Source of the DNA: JAZDOK01 sp043798715
GTDB taxonomy: Bacteria > Vulcanimicrobiota > JAZDOK01
Direction: 5' to 3'
Length of the DNA: 54,931 nt
Assembly: GCA_043798715.1 (NCBI GenBank)
Contig: JAZDOK010000006.1
Coordinates: 1-54,931 of the forward strand
Below are positions 1 through 7,909 of the stretch, in pieces (positions within the stretch are counted from its first letter, which is position 1; every line of letters begins with the position of its first letter). The position numbers and the translations under genes were made by a program. The notes under the pieces are model-generated. The model was not told where the DNA came from. It did no database searches and worked only from the letters and a program-made list of their open reading frames with translations.

Positions 1-29
1 ATTTCTCTCAACTCCTTTCTCATACAATA

Positions 30-2594
30 TTATTCCTTATCTGGTAGCCTCCCGATTACAAACTTTCTTTTGATTTCATCGGGAATGCTTTCCCAGGAGA
101 CTTCCCAATTGTTCCAAGAAACCTTCTTCCCAAATGAAGTAGTTCCTGAGTAATTCCGCGGGAGCCTATAGAGGATTCTGTACTTATGAACTTCTCTTTT
201 TGGGTCAAATTCTGGATCAGAAGGAGACCGGCCACGTCGGTCAGATCTCTCGTATTTGATAAAACAGTACGCCTCATTATCAATGGCGCAGGCATTGTCG
301 GGAAAGTTCTCAGGGGGATACTTCCCCGCGAGATCCCCATTGGCCCGGAGCCAAGCCACAGGCTGAGAGTTCCTCATTGTAAAAACGGGGAGATATTCAA
401 AATACTTGTTGATGATCTTCTTATCCAAGGTTGGACCCAGGGGCGAATACCAGTTATAACCCAGTAGAATCCTGCTTCCTGATCCAAGCTTATCCCATTC
501 TTTCCCCGGAGCATATGATGACAAACCCGGATGCTCTATGTTCGCACTGCCATTGTAATCGTTAATGTCCAGCACGGCGCAGCAAGCAAAGATTACAGTC
601 TTCAGATTTCCTACCCATTCAGTAGATGTCAAATTGACGGGTCGGCTAGTTTGCGGGGCCGAATCAGATCCCGGACAAGGATTATCCTTATAATTCAAGC
701 CATATACCTTATGATCATATATCTCCAGGTAATTCCAGGAATAAGATGCATGGCCGGAATAGTAGAACACATCGGCCTCGTTCTTTACCCTGAAGCACGC
801 TTTTATATAAGTATAAGGCTCAGGAAAACTGACTGTTACTTCCTCAAAGCCCGCCGCCTGAACGGCCGATAACGAAGGCTCTATTACATCTATCTTTATA
901 TTTCCATAAGTTAGAGGATATAGCGGATTAGCTTTCTTAAAGGCACGGCCCATCTCGAGCCTGGGAGATTGATAGGGCGGAAAAGCTGTTGCCGAAGACA
1001 TCTTGGCAGCAAAAGCATCTGAATCCGCACGCTCCGTTGTATCCACCGAAGTAAACGTGGTCTGGCTGGGCTGGGAATACTGGGGATGCGGGGGCTGGTC
1101 GGCAATCAACGTGGAATTCAAAGAAAGCGAGCCCGTATATAAGTGTGTCTGTGAATCTTTCGCAAGAGGTAATGGCAAAGGCTTTTTGGGATCGGGAAGT
1201 GTCTTGGTGGAGTTTATGTTCACTATATAATTTGAGCTCCCGCTGGCGGGGGGATCTTTTACCACAACCATCACATCGTTGCCCGGCTTGGCTGGCAGGA
1301 ATACCTGGTTCAACAGCGTCTTCTGGTCAACTTTATTGTCCGAGGTGGCGATGCGCTTAGCGGACGGGGAAGGGTAATCATTAGTCCAGACCTCAATCTT
1401 GGGATTCCCCCAAAGGGGTCCGCTGGCCCTAAAATAGGTTTTATCAGCCACAACAAGCACATCATAGGAGTAAAGAGCAAGAGCCTTCATCTGCTCGGGG
1501 CTCTTCCCCTCCGAGGCAACTACTACATTCCCGTCCCAGGCTACTTCAATCTTGTCTCTCGTGCCCTTCTCTGTATAGACAACTGCCCAGTTTGTATCCC
1601 TTATCGTCACAGTCCAATTTAGCACCGCGGAAGGCTGGGGGCGGTCCGAGAGAAAGACAACATCCCCCTTTATGATATAGCCCCCGGAAGGAGCCTGCTC
1701 AGCCGAAAAGTTCTCTATGGTCAATTGCCTGACACAGAATGAGGAGAAAACGCCAGTTTCTCCGAAATAGGCGGGAATCTGCCACTTGCCAAGTGAAAGA
1801 TTTTTCACGGACCTCTGTGAATAGAAGGAAACATCCCTTAACCAGTAATTGGGAGGAGCGTCTAAACTAGGCAATACTCCTCCTGCATCCCAAATGGAAG
1901 AATCGCGCTCAAAATTGCACCATAGAGTCTCCCAATCCTGGTAACTACCCCCGGAAGTATATTTAATCATCCCTCCTGTCGCACATGGGGGGACCGGAGC
2001 ATACTTTGTTATTGTGTTCTCAGAAGGATCCGGAGAGACCCACCCCAGCGCAAAAACAAACGGTGTAGAGACAGGGCAGGGATTAGGAATATTGCTAAAT
2101 TTGATTCCATAGAGAACGTGCTCGTCTGTCTTGTAGGCCACACTATTGGAAGAGTCCATAAGAAGTCTCTCGTTGTTAACCCCTGGCACCGCCGGTTTCC
2201 GATAAAGCTGGGGAATATCAAAGTTTTTACAAGATTTCATTTTTTCAACAAAATCGGAAGGGATGAGCTTTTCAGCTCTTTCCTTTGAAATCGGGTAGTT
2301 GTTTCCCTCCGCATCCGTGCTCCAGGCCGCTATCAGCTTCCCATCTCCATATATGGCAAATATATCTTCCTGGGCACCGTCCTCCGGGAGTGAAGATGCC
2401 ACCTCGGGGGAAATTAACTCTTGCTGAGAGGCGGGAGGGCTATCCGCAAGAGCCGCTGGCGCCTCAGGAGCAGGCAGCCCCTCAGTGTTTTGAGAACTCT
2501 GCCCTCCGCCTATATCCTGGGGAGGACTCCCGCAGCCGGAGGAAAAAATAAGGAACAGGAAGGCCAGTAGGAGCAAGATATAATACTTCCTCAC
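30..2594 (-). CDS. Large lipoprotein with caspase/gingipain-like (clan CD) domain
   Basis: An 854-residue protein starting at GTG behind an AGGGGTG ribosome-binding site. The N-terminus is a lipoprotein signal: a basic start, a long Leu/Phe-rich segment and a lipobox ending SSGC (Cys21), so it is probably anchored to a membrane and exposed outside the cytoplasm. Residues 22-80 are a Pro/Ser/Gln-rich linker. Near the C-terminus, YYSGHAS (His615) follows a hydrophobic strand, and VIFACCAV (Cys671/Cys672) follows another. This matches the His then Cys layout of clan CD peptidases such as gingipain C25. The family assignment is inference; the rest of the protein is not recognised. It is the last leftward gene and stands alone behind its own putative promoter. 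Confidence 0.72.
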   Translation of the reverse strand: MRKYYILLLLAFLFLIFSSGCGSPPQDIGGGQSSQNTEGLPAPEAPAALADSPPASQQELISPEVASSLPEDGAQEDIFAIYGDGKLIAAWSTDAEGNNYPISKERAEKLIPSDFVEKMKSCKNFDIPQLYRKPAVPGVNNERLLMDSSNSVAYKTDEHVLYGIKFSNIPNPCPVSTPFVFALGWVSPDPSENTITKYAPVPPCATGGMIKYTSGGSYQDWETLWCNFERDSSIWDAGGVLPSLDAPPNYWLRDVSFYSQRSVKNLSLGKWQIPAYFGETGVFSSFCVRQLTIENFSAEQAPSGGYIIKGDVVFLSDRPQPSAVLNWTVTIRDTNWAVVYTEKGTRDKIEVAWDGNVVVASEGKSPEQMKALALYSYDVLVVADKTYFRASGPLWGNPKIEVWTNDYPSPSAKRIATSDNKVDQKTLLNQVFLPAKPGNDVMVVVKDPPASGSSNYIVNINSTKTLPDPKKPLPLPLAKDSQTHLYTGSLSLNSTLIADQPPHPQYSQPSQTTFTSVDTTERADSDAFAAKMSSATAFPPYQSPRLEMGRAFKKANPLYPLTYGNIKIDVIEPSLSAVQAAGFEEVTVSFPEPYTYIKACFRVKNEADVFYYSGHASYSWNYLEIYDHKVYGLNYKDNPCPGSDSAPQTSRPVNLTSTEWVGNLKTVIFACCAVLDINDYNGSANIEHPGLSSYAPGKEWDKLGSGSRILLGYNWYSPLGPTLDKKIINKYFEYLPVFTMRNSQPVAWLRANGDLAGKYPPENFPDNACAIDNEAYCFIKYERSDRRGRSPSDPEFDPKREVHKYRILYRLPRNYSGTTSFGKKVSWNNWEVSWESIPDEIKRKFVIGRLPDKE

Positions 2595-2613
2595 TAAATC
2601 ACCCCTTATTTGC

Positions 2614-2643
2614 AGTATACCATAGTGCCCCGCTCAAAAGCAA
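2614..2643 (-). promoter_or_regulatory. Putative sigma-70 promoter of the lipoprotein gene
   Basis: On the minus strand, a -10 box TATACT (2614-2619) is separated by 18 bp from a weak -35 TTGCTT (2638-2643). It lies about 20 bases upstream of the GTG start. The -10 box is good and the -35 box poor. Confidence 0.45.
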
Positions 2644-2711
2644 AAATATGACGAAATCGTAACAATTGGCTGCTTCAAAAAAGGAGGAAATGAGGTAATA
2701 TCCTTCACAAT

Positions 2712-2820
2712 GCAGGCGCCAAGGCCGGGCGGCGCAGGTGGTTTGCGTCCTCTTCTGATAGAAAGCGCCAAGCCCCAGCAGCGTTTTCTCGCTGAAAGCC
2801 GGGCCGATGAGCTGGCCCCA
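2712..2820 (+). repeat. Direct repeat: partial copy of the gatA 3' end
   Basis: This stretch of about 105 bases matches the 3' end of gatA at about 3635-3745, in the same orientation, with roughly a dozen differences by eye. The best block, AAAGCCGGGCCGATGAGCTG, is identical in both copies. A one-base length difference near 2745 throws this copy out of frame, so it no longer encodes a GatA end, although the last residues (HLRRPALA) can still be read on the minus strand. With the true gatA end it brackets the toxin-antitoxin pair at 2898-3565. Confidence 0.85.
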
Positions 2821-2833
2821 GCAAGAGGTTTGT

Positions 2834-2874
2834 TTCTGCTGTATATTGCATTTCTGCTCTATTTGCTGTATTAT
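2834..2874 (+). promoter_or_regulatory. Putative promoter with direct-repeat operator of the VapBC-like module
   Basis: The -35 box TTGCAT (2846-2851) and -10 box TATTAT (2869-2874) are 17 bp apart, just upstream of the antitoxin gene. Three near-identical direct repeats overlap them: TTCTGCTGTAT (2834-2844), TTCTGCTCTAT (2852-2862) and TTTGCTGTAT (2862-2871). Such repeats over a promoter fit autorepression by the antitoxin, which is inferred here. Confidence 0.55.
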
Positions 2875-2897
2875 AAACTCGACAGGAGATGATTCCG

Positions 2898-3182
2898 ATG
2901 AAAAATCTCGCGGCTGAATATGAAGAAGTCTTTACTGTTTCTGAATTCGCAAGATTGTTCAAGCTGTCGGCGAGCGCTGTAAGGACATTAATCAGACAAA
3001 GGCAAATAAATGCCATCAAGATCGGAGGGAGTTACAGGATCCCCCGGCAGATCGTTGATAACTTTTTCTCTCAGGCTAATCTTAAGTATGAAGATGTTCT
3101 TGAAGAAAGCTTCGGCATGTGGGAAGACAGAAAAGACATTCCAGATGGAGTGGAGTACGTAAGAAAGCTCCGGGATAAATGA
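2898..3182 (+). CDS. Excisionase-type HTH antitoxin
   Basis: A 94-residue protein. The upstream ATG at 2889 touches AGGAG directly, whereas the ATG at 2898 has normal spacing of nine bases, so I chose 2898. The centre (about residues 12-55) reads as the short helix-turn-helix of excisionase/MerR-like proteins (TVSEFARLFKLSASAVRTLI, then a KIGGSYRIP wing). The acidic C-terminal tail would be the toxin-binding part. The stop overlaps the start of the next gene as ATGA, so the two are translationally coupled. By position and layout it is the antitoxin partner of the PIN-domain toxin. Confidence 0.78.
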   Translation: MKNLAAEYEEVFTVSEFARLFKLSASAVRTLIRQRQINAIKIGGSYRIPRQIVDNFFSQANLKYEDVLEESFGMWEDRKDIPDGVEYVRKLRDK

Positions 3183-3565
3183 AGAAGTACCTGGTAGACA
3201 CGGACATTTTCATAGACTTCTTTAAAAAGAAGCCCTGGGCGAAAAAGGTGTTTGCCGCCAGATCCCATGAAATCTACTTTTCCTCTGTGACGTTGAAAGA
3301 GCTTTTAAGAGGGGCGCAGAGCGGGGCAGATGAGAAGCGAATTCTGAAGTTCCTCCATTTTCATACCGAGCTGCGAATAACTTCAGAGATCGGTGAAAAG
3401 AGCCTTATGCTCTTGAGAAAATATCCCCGTCTGAAGAGAAGCGACTCTTTGATTGCCGCCTGCGCCATAGTGAAAAGACTTCCTCTTGTCACCCGCAACT
3501 TGAAGGATTTTTCTTCAATTAAGGAACTCAAGGTGATTGACGGGAAATCCTTTGAGGGCGAGTAA
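3179..3565 (+). CDS. vapC: VapC-like PIN-domain toxin ribonuclease
   Basis: A 128-residue PIN-domain protein of usual VapC length. The acidic metal-site residues are visible: Asp in YLVDTDIFIDF near the N-terminus, Glu in SSVTLKELLRG, Asp in KRSDSLIAAC, and a late Asp in TRNLKDF. VapC-type toxins cut RNA, commonly tRNA or rRNA, when the antitoxin is lost. It overlaps its antitoxin by four bases. The module sits between a duplicated fragment of the gatA 3' end and gatA itself, which points to acquisition as a small mobile unit. The target RNA cannot be read from the sequence. Confidence 0.85.
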   Translation: MKKYLVDTDIFIDFFKKKPWAKKVFAARSHEIYFSSVTLKELLRGAQSGADEKRILKFLHFHTELRITSEIGEKSLMLLRKYPRLKRSDSLIAACAIVKRLPLVTRNLKDFSSIKELKVIDGKSFEGE

Positions 3566-3624
3566 CCCTCTGTCGCTCAATTGGCCTAATGGTTACAGAG
3601 TCTTTTCTAATGGAGACAGCACCT

Positions 3625-5097
3625 CTAGCCTCCAGCAGACGCCAGGGCAGGGCGGCGGAGGTGGTGCTCCGTCCTCTTTTGATAGAAAGCGCCCAACCCC
3701 AACAGCGTCTTCTCGCTGAAAGCCGGGCCGATGAGCTGGGCCCCGATGGGCAGGTGCCCGTGGAAGCCGCAGGGGAAGACCAGCCCCGGAAGGCCAGCCA
3801 GATTCACCGAGATGGTGTAGATGTCGCAGAGATACATCTGAAGCGGATCATCCGTCTTCTCCCCGATCTTAAACGGCAGGCAGGGAGTGGTCGGAGTCAG
3901 CAGGACGTCGCATTCCTTAAAGGCCGCGTCGTAATCGTTCTTAAGAATTGTCCGCGCCTTCTGGGCCTTCAGGTAATAGGCTTCGTAGTAGCCGGAGCTT
4001 AAGGCATAGGTCCCGATCATGATCCTTCTTTTGACCTCGGCGCCAAACCCCTCCTGCCGCGATTTTTTGAACATGGTCATGATGTCCTGGGCCTCAAAAT
4101 TCCGGTGTCCGTACCTGGAGCCGTCATAGCGGGCCAGGTTTGAACTGGCCTCGGACGGTGCGATGATATAATAGGCCGGGAGCGCATACTCGATGTTAGG
4201 GAAGGATACATCCACCAGATGGGCGCCTTCTTTTTCAAGAAAACTCCCGACGGCCAGGAGCGCCTCTTTAATTGCCGGATCCAGGCCTTCTCCGTAGAAC
4301 TCCCTTGGGAAGCCGATCTTAAGATTCCTGACGGAAGATTCTTCCAGATTAAGATAATCAGGTTTTTCGAGCTGAGCCGAGGTGGAATCCTTCGGATCGT
4401 GCCCGGCGATGACATTAAGCAGGAAGGCGGCATCCCGGACGCTCCCCGCCAGCGGCCCCACCTGATCCAGAGAAGAGGCATAGGCCACCACGCCATAACG
4501 CGAAACAAGCCCATAGGTGGGCTTAAGTCCGGTGATCCCGCAGAACGCAGCCGGCTGACGAACCGAGCCGCCGGTGTCGGTTCCGAGAGCCAGCGGCGCC
4601 TCCCCTGCGGCAACCGCAGCGGCCGAACCGCCGCTGGAGCCGCCGGGAACCCGCTCCAGGTCCCAGGGATTATAGGTGGGGCCATAGGCGGAATTCTCCG
4701 TGGAGGAGCCCATGGCAAACTCATCCATGTTTGTCTTCCCCAGAATGACCGCTCCGGCTTCCCTCAAGCGGACGATCACCGTGGCGTCATAGGGAGGAAT
4801 AAAATTTTCCAGGATCCTGGAGCCGCAGGTATTGGGCAACCCCTGGACGCAGATTATATCCTTGATCGCCACCGGAACGCCGGTCATCGGCGTCACTCCC
4901 TCGCCTCTTCGCCTCCGCAAATCCGCCTGCCGGGCCTCCTCAAGGGCTTTTTCACGATCCAGATGCAAAAAAGCGCGGATGCGGGGTTCGACCGAATCAA
5001 TCCTCTTTAAAACAGATTCCACCAGCTCAAGCGAGGTCGCCTCGCCCGACTCAAGCCTGCGGCTCATCTCCAGCGCGGTAAGTTCGTAAAGTTCCAC
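3625..5097 (-). CDS. gatA: Asp-tRNA(Asn)/Glu-tRNA(Gln) amidotransferase subunit A
   Basis: A 490-residue amidase-signature protein of normal GatA length. It releases ammonia from glutamine for transamidation of misacylated Glu-tRNA(Gln) and Asp-tRNA(Asn) in the GatCAB complex. The signature is clear: VAIKDIICVQGLPNTCGSR contains the catalytic Lys, and the GGSSGGSAAAVAAG loop plus GTDTGGSVRQPA supply the two catalytic serines. The start is GTG at 5097 behind AAGGGGG. gatC lies 11 bases upstream; gatB is not in this window. The C-terminal end has a degenerate second copy at 2712-2820, on the far side of a toxin-antitoxin pair. Confidence 0.97.
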   Translation of the reverse strand: MELYELTALEMSRRLESGEATSLELVESVLKRIDSVEPRIRAFLHLDREKALEEARQADLRRRRGEGVTPMTGVPVAIKDIICVQGLPNTCGSRILENFIPPYDATVIVRLREAGAVILGKTNMDEFAMGSSTENSAYGPTYNPWDLERVPGGSSGGSAAAVAAGEAPLALGTDTGGSVRQPAAFCGITGLKPTYGLVSRYGVVAYASSLDQVGPLAGSVRDAAFLLNVIAGHDPKDSTSAQLEKPDYLNLEESSVRNLKIGFPREFYGEGLDPAIKEALLAVGSFLEKEGAHLVDVSFPNIEYALPAYYIIAPSEASSNLARYDGSRYGHRNFEAQDIMTMFKKSRQEGFGAEVKRRIMIGTYALSSGYYEAYYLKAQKARTILKNDYDAAFKECDVLLTPTTPCLPFKIGEKTDDPLQMYLCDIYTISVNLAGLPGLVFPCGFHGHLPIGAQLIGPAFSEKTLLGLGAFYQKRTEHHLRRPALASAGG

Positions 5098-5108
5098 CTG
5101 ATTCCCCC

Positions 5109-5429
5109 TTATGCGTCGGTTTCCATGATCTTGGGCATTTTAAAATATTTCTCGCCCTGGACGGATGAAGTCATTGGAGCATTGGCCAGAGTCGCCTCAG
5201 TTCCGAGGGACGGCTCGACCCGATCCTCGCGCATTACGTTAAAGGCGGGAAGAACCTGAAAAGTCGCTTCTATGGATGACGTGTCAAGCGACTGGAGCAT
5301 GTTCACGTATGCCAGTATGTCCCCCAGTTGAGCCGTCAGGGAGGAGCGCTCCTCCGGCGTCACCTCCAGCCTGGCCAGATGAGCCACGTAATCAACTGTT
5401 TCCTCGGTTATTATCTTCTTGTTCTCCAC
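5109..5429 (-). CDS. gatC: Asp-tRNA(Asn)/Glu-tRNA(Gln) amidotransferase subunit C
   Basis: A 106-residue GatC if started at GTG 5429, which has GGAGG six bases upstream; a longer frame to 5477 lies inside the previous gene and lacks such a site. The family pattern is present: ITEETVDYVAHLARLEVTPE, then a stretch in which GatC wraps GatA, and a C-terminal MREDRVEPSLGTEATLANAP. GatC stabilises GatA and helps hold the GatAB subunits together. It overlaps the upstream hypothetical gene by 38 bases and leads directly into gatA, so all three are co-transcribed. Confidence 0.93.
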   Translation of the reverse strand: MENKKIITEETVDYVAHLARLEVTPEERSSLTAQLGDILAYVNMLQSLDTSSIEATFQVLPAFNVMREDRVEPSLGTEATLANAPMTSSVQGEKYFKMPKIMETDA

Positions 5430-6060
5430 CTTTGTCCTCCACTCCGGCGCTCTCTTCGCCGGCATCTTTAACCTCAACTATTTCCTTGCAGAGCTGAATC
5501 CTGGAGTCCAGCCGGAGACGCTCGCAGGGAATCTGCTCATCCATTCTGCGCCGGCCCTGCTGGCTGTCTATTTCAAAGTCATACACCCCTTTATAATGCT
5601 TGACCTCTTCCTGTTTTCGAAGAATAAAACCCTGGGCTGAGCGGGTGAAATAACAGTTGGAGAAGAAGCGGATGAGGGAGGCCATGAGATTGCGAAAATT
5701 GTCGGCGCTGCTGTGGCCGACTTCATCCAGAACCGAACGATAATTGAAATGGGATCCGTCAATCCGGAAGGACCCCTCCTCCCCCCTCACAAAGATATCC
5801 ATAAGATGGACGTGACGGAAAGACTTTGGTGAGGCCTGAACATCCTGTTCCTCCCCGAACAGGGCGCTGCGAATCATCTTTCTTATGTTCGACTGCCGGG
5901 ATTCCGCAAAACCGACTTCTTCGTCAATTATGCCGAATGAGACGAAAACCACCGAATCCCGTGGAATCAGAAAGTCCCCGCGGGATGTGGAAACCTGAAT
6001 GGAATCGGCCTTTAAAACCGCGGAACGGACCCGTATCGGCAGTTGCCCCCTGCTCTCCAA
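5392..6060 (-). CDS. Hypothetical protein between pilT and gatC
   Basis: A 222-residue soluble protein that I do not recognise. It starts at TTG (6060) behind a G-rich Shine-Dalgarno run; no better start is seen. The N-terminal third (QLPIRVRSAVLKADSIQVST) looks like beta strands, the middle is helical with basic and aromatic residues (NLMASLIRFFSNCYF), and the C-terminus is acidic and low in complexity. There is no signal peptide or membrane segment. It follows pilT after 15 bases and overlaps gatC, so it belongs to this operon. A link to pilus function is possible from position but is not shown. Confidence 0.6.
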   Translation of the reverse strand: MESRGQLPIRVRSAVLKADSIQVSTSRGDFLIPRDSVVFVSFGIIDEEVGFAESRQSNIRKMIRSALFGEEQDVQASPKSFRHVHLMDIFVRGEEGSFRIDGSHFNYRSVLDEVGHSSADNFRNLMASLIRFFSNCYFTRSAQGFILRKQEEVKHYKGVYDFEIDSQQGRRRMDEQIPCERLRLDSRIQLCKEIVEVKDAGEESAGVEDKGGEQEDNNRGNS

Positions 6061-6075
6061 ACGTCTCCCCCCCCG

Positions 6076-7266
6076 TTACTCTGCGGCGGCAGCCTCGGCT
6101 TTGCGCTTGGCTACCGCTTCATCGTAGCTATCTTCTGCGTAGCGATCGTCCTCCCGCCCGCTCGATTTGATATAATCCGGAAGAGTCTTTATCTTAAGAC
6201 GCATGTCGTTGGGGTTGTCCGAGGTCTTCATGGCGTCTTCAGCGGAAATGATGCCTTCCCTGTAATACTGAAGCAGGGCGTGATCAAAGCTCTGCATGCC
6301 TTCCGGAATGAACTCATCGAGCTCCCGCATGATCTGGGTGAATTCCCCATGCTTGACGAGTTCCTGCATCCTGGCATTAACGATCATGATCTCGACGGCC
6401 GCCACCTGCCCGGTCCCGTCGGCTCTTGGAACCAGACGCTGAGAGACTACCGCCTTGAGATTCATGGCCAGCTGATGGAGAACCTGCTCGTGCATGGTCG
6501 AGGGGAAGAACTGCATCACCCGCTCCACCGTCTGGTAGGCGTTGGAGGAGTGGAGGGTGGAGAAGACGAGATGGCCGGTTTCGGCGAAGAAAACCGCCGC
6601 CTTTACGCTCTCCATATCGCGCATCTCGCCGACGAGAAGGACATCCGGCGCCTGCCTGAGGGCGCTTTCCAGGGCATCCTGAAAACAAGCCGTATCGGAG
6701 CCCACCTCCCGTTGACTCACAATGCTCCTGTGATCATAGTGAAGAAATTCAATGGGATCCTCAATGGTCACGATGTGGCCCGGGGCTTTCTTGTTTCTGT
6801 AGTCAATTATCGAGGCTAAAGTCGTGGACTTTCCGGAACCGGTAGGGCCGGTGATCAGCACCAGGCCACGGTTGTCCATCGCCAGCTTTGCCAGCACGCT
6901 GGGGAGGCCCAGTTCCTCGAAATTCCGGATATCATCCCGGATTCGCCGGAAGACCATGGCCAGAGCGCCCCGCTCTTTATAGGCGTTGACCCTGAAGCGT
7001 CCTTTCCCGCCGGGAATCTGGTACATGAAATTGGCCTCGGGTTTCCGGTCAAAGTGCTCCCGCAGGTAGGGAGGCATGATCGAAAAGGCGATGTTTTCCG
7101 TGACAGCCGGCGTCATAACGGCTATATCCACCGGCACCAGATCCCCCTCTATCCTGAGCATCGGCTTGCATTCGGCCTTGAGGTAACAGTCCGAAGCGCC
7201 CTCGGACTCCATGAGACCGAGTATCTTGTTGAGGAGGTCCACCAGGTTATCGATCATCTTTCTCAT
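6076..7266 (-). CDS. pilT: PilT-family type IV pilus retraction ATPase
   Basis: A 396-residue secretion ATPase of the PilT group. Walker A is GPTGSGKST (residues 140-148), the Walker B region is LLVGEMRDMES (Glu214), and PilT-like STLHSSNAYQTVERVMQFFP follows. The Asp/His boxes lie between them (TIEDPIEFLHYDH). PilT hexamers at the inner membrane depolymerise pilin and drive retraction. The tail is charged and Lys/Ala-rich (AVAKRKAEAAAAE). No pilin or assembly ATPase gene is nearby, so a PilU-like accessory role cannot be excluded. It overlaps plsY by about 20 bases. Confidence 0.93.
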   Translation of the reverse strand: MRKMIDNLVDLLNKILGLMESEGASDCYLKAECKPMLRIEGDLVPVDIAVMTPAVTENIAFSIMPPYLREHFDRKPEANFMYQIPGGKGRFRVNAYKERGALAMVFRRIRDDIRNFEELGLPSVLAKLAMDNRGLVLITGPTGSGKSTTLASIIDYRNKKAPGHIVTIEDPIEFLHYDHRSIVSQREVGSDTACFQDALESALRQAPDVLLVGEMRDMESVKAAVFFAETGHLVFSTLHSSNAYQTVERVMQFFPSTMHEQVLHQLAMNLKAVVSQRLVPRADGTGQVAAVEIMIVNARMQELVKHGEFTQIMRELDEFIPEGMQSFDHALLQYYREGIISAEDAMKTSDNPNDMRLKIKTLPDYIKSSGREDDRYAEDSYDEAVAKRKAEAAAAE

Positions 7267-7909
7267 CCTCCGCCTGAATCCGGCTGTTCTCCGGGGTCAC
7301 CTTGAGTTCCCGGCCGGCTATTAATCTCTTGAGATTATCCCGATGCTTATAGATGGCAAACACGGCCACCAGAATTCCAAAGGAGCAGACCAGCAGCGGT
7401 TCTTTAAAGTAAAGCATCAGGAACGGCAGACTGACTGCGCCCAGCAGGGAACCCAGCGAACTGATCCGGGTAATCCCGACCACCAGGGCAAACAAAGCCA
7501 CCACGATAAGGGCTGATTTAAAGCTCAGAACGAGAACGACCCCGAGGCTGGTGGCGATTCCCTTGCCCCCTTTGAATTTTAGAAAACATGATGAGTTGTG
7601 CCCTATAATGGCGGCCAGGCCCCCCATGACGGACGCCAGCACGGGATCGATCTGGGGAGGGCCGAAAAGACCTGAAAGATAAGCGGGAAGAGCCCCCTTG
7701 GCTACATCCCCCAGCAGAACCAGGGCGGCCAGCATCGGGCCGAGCGACCTCATCGCATTAGCCGCCCCGATATTGCCGCTCCCGTAATCCCGCACGTCAA
7801 TGCCCCTGAAAGTCTTTCCGACGAGGATCCCAAAAGGAATGGAGCCCAGCAGATAGCCGCCGCCAAGAACCACAACATATTTCAATATGAGCAATTTATC
7901 CCAGATCAT
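7247..7909 (-). CDS. plsY: Acyl-phosphate:glycerol-3-phosphate acyltransferase PlsY
   Basis: A 220-residue membrane protein with about five hydrophobic segments. PlsY moves the acyl group from acyl-phosphate to glycerol-3-phosphate, the first step of phospholipid synthesis. The three cytoplasmic family motifs are seen: GSIPFG, the GSGNIGAANAMRSLG loop, and GHNSSCFLKFKGGKGIATSLG. The codon before the chosen ATG (7909) is GTG, so the start could be one codon earlier. The ATG overlaps the der stop as TGATG, which indicates coupled translation. Confidence 0.95.
   Translation of the reverse strand: MIWDKLLILKYVVVLGGGYLLGSIPFGILVGKTFRGIDVRDYGSGNIGAANAMRSLGPMLAALVLLGDVAKGALPAYLSGLFGPPQIDPVLASVMGGLAAIIGHNSSCFLKFKGGKGIATSLGVVLVLSFKSALIVVALFALVVGITRISSLGSLLGAVSLPFLMLYFKEPLLVCSFGILVAVFAIYKHRDNLKRLIAGRELKVTPENSRIQAEDEKDDR

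Noticed and set aside
3575..3610. tRNA-like phrase TTGGCCTAATGGTTACAGAG
   Set aside because: It resembles a D-loop, but no matching acceptor stem, anticodon arm or CCA side could be folded around it.
3537..4002. Rightward open frames over the gatA 3' end (60 and 137 codons)
   Set aside because: They are antisense to gatA, low in complexity, and carry no domain; they reflect high GC content.
4219..5010. 263-codon rightward frame antisense to gatA
   Set aside because: Shadow frame without start signals; the minus strand is an unambiguous amidase.
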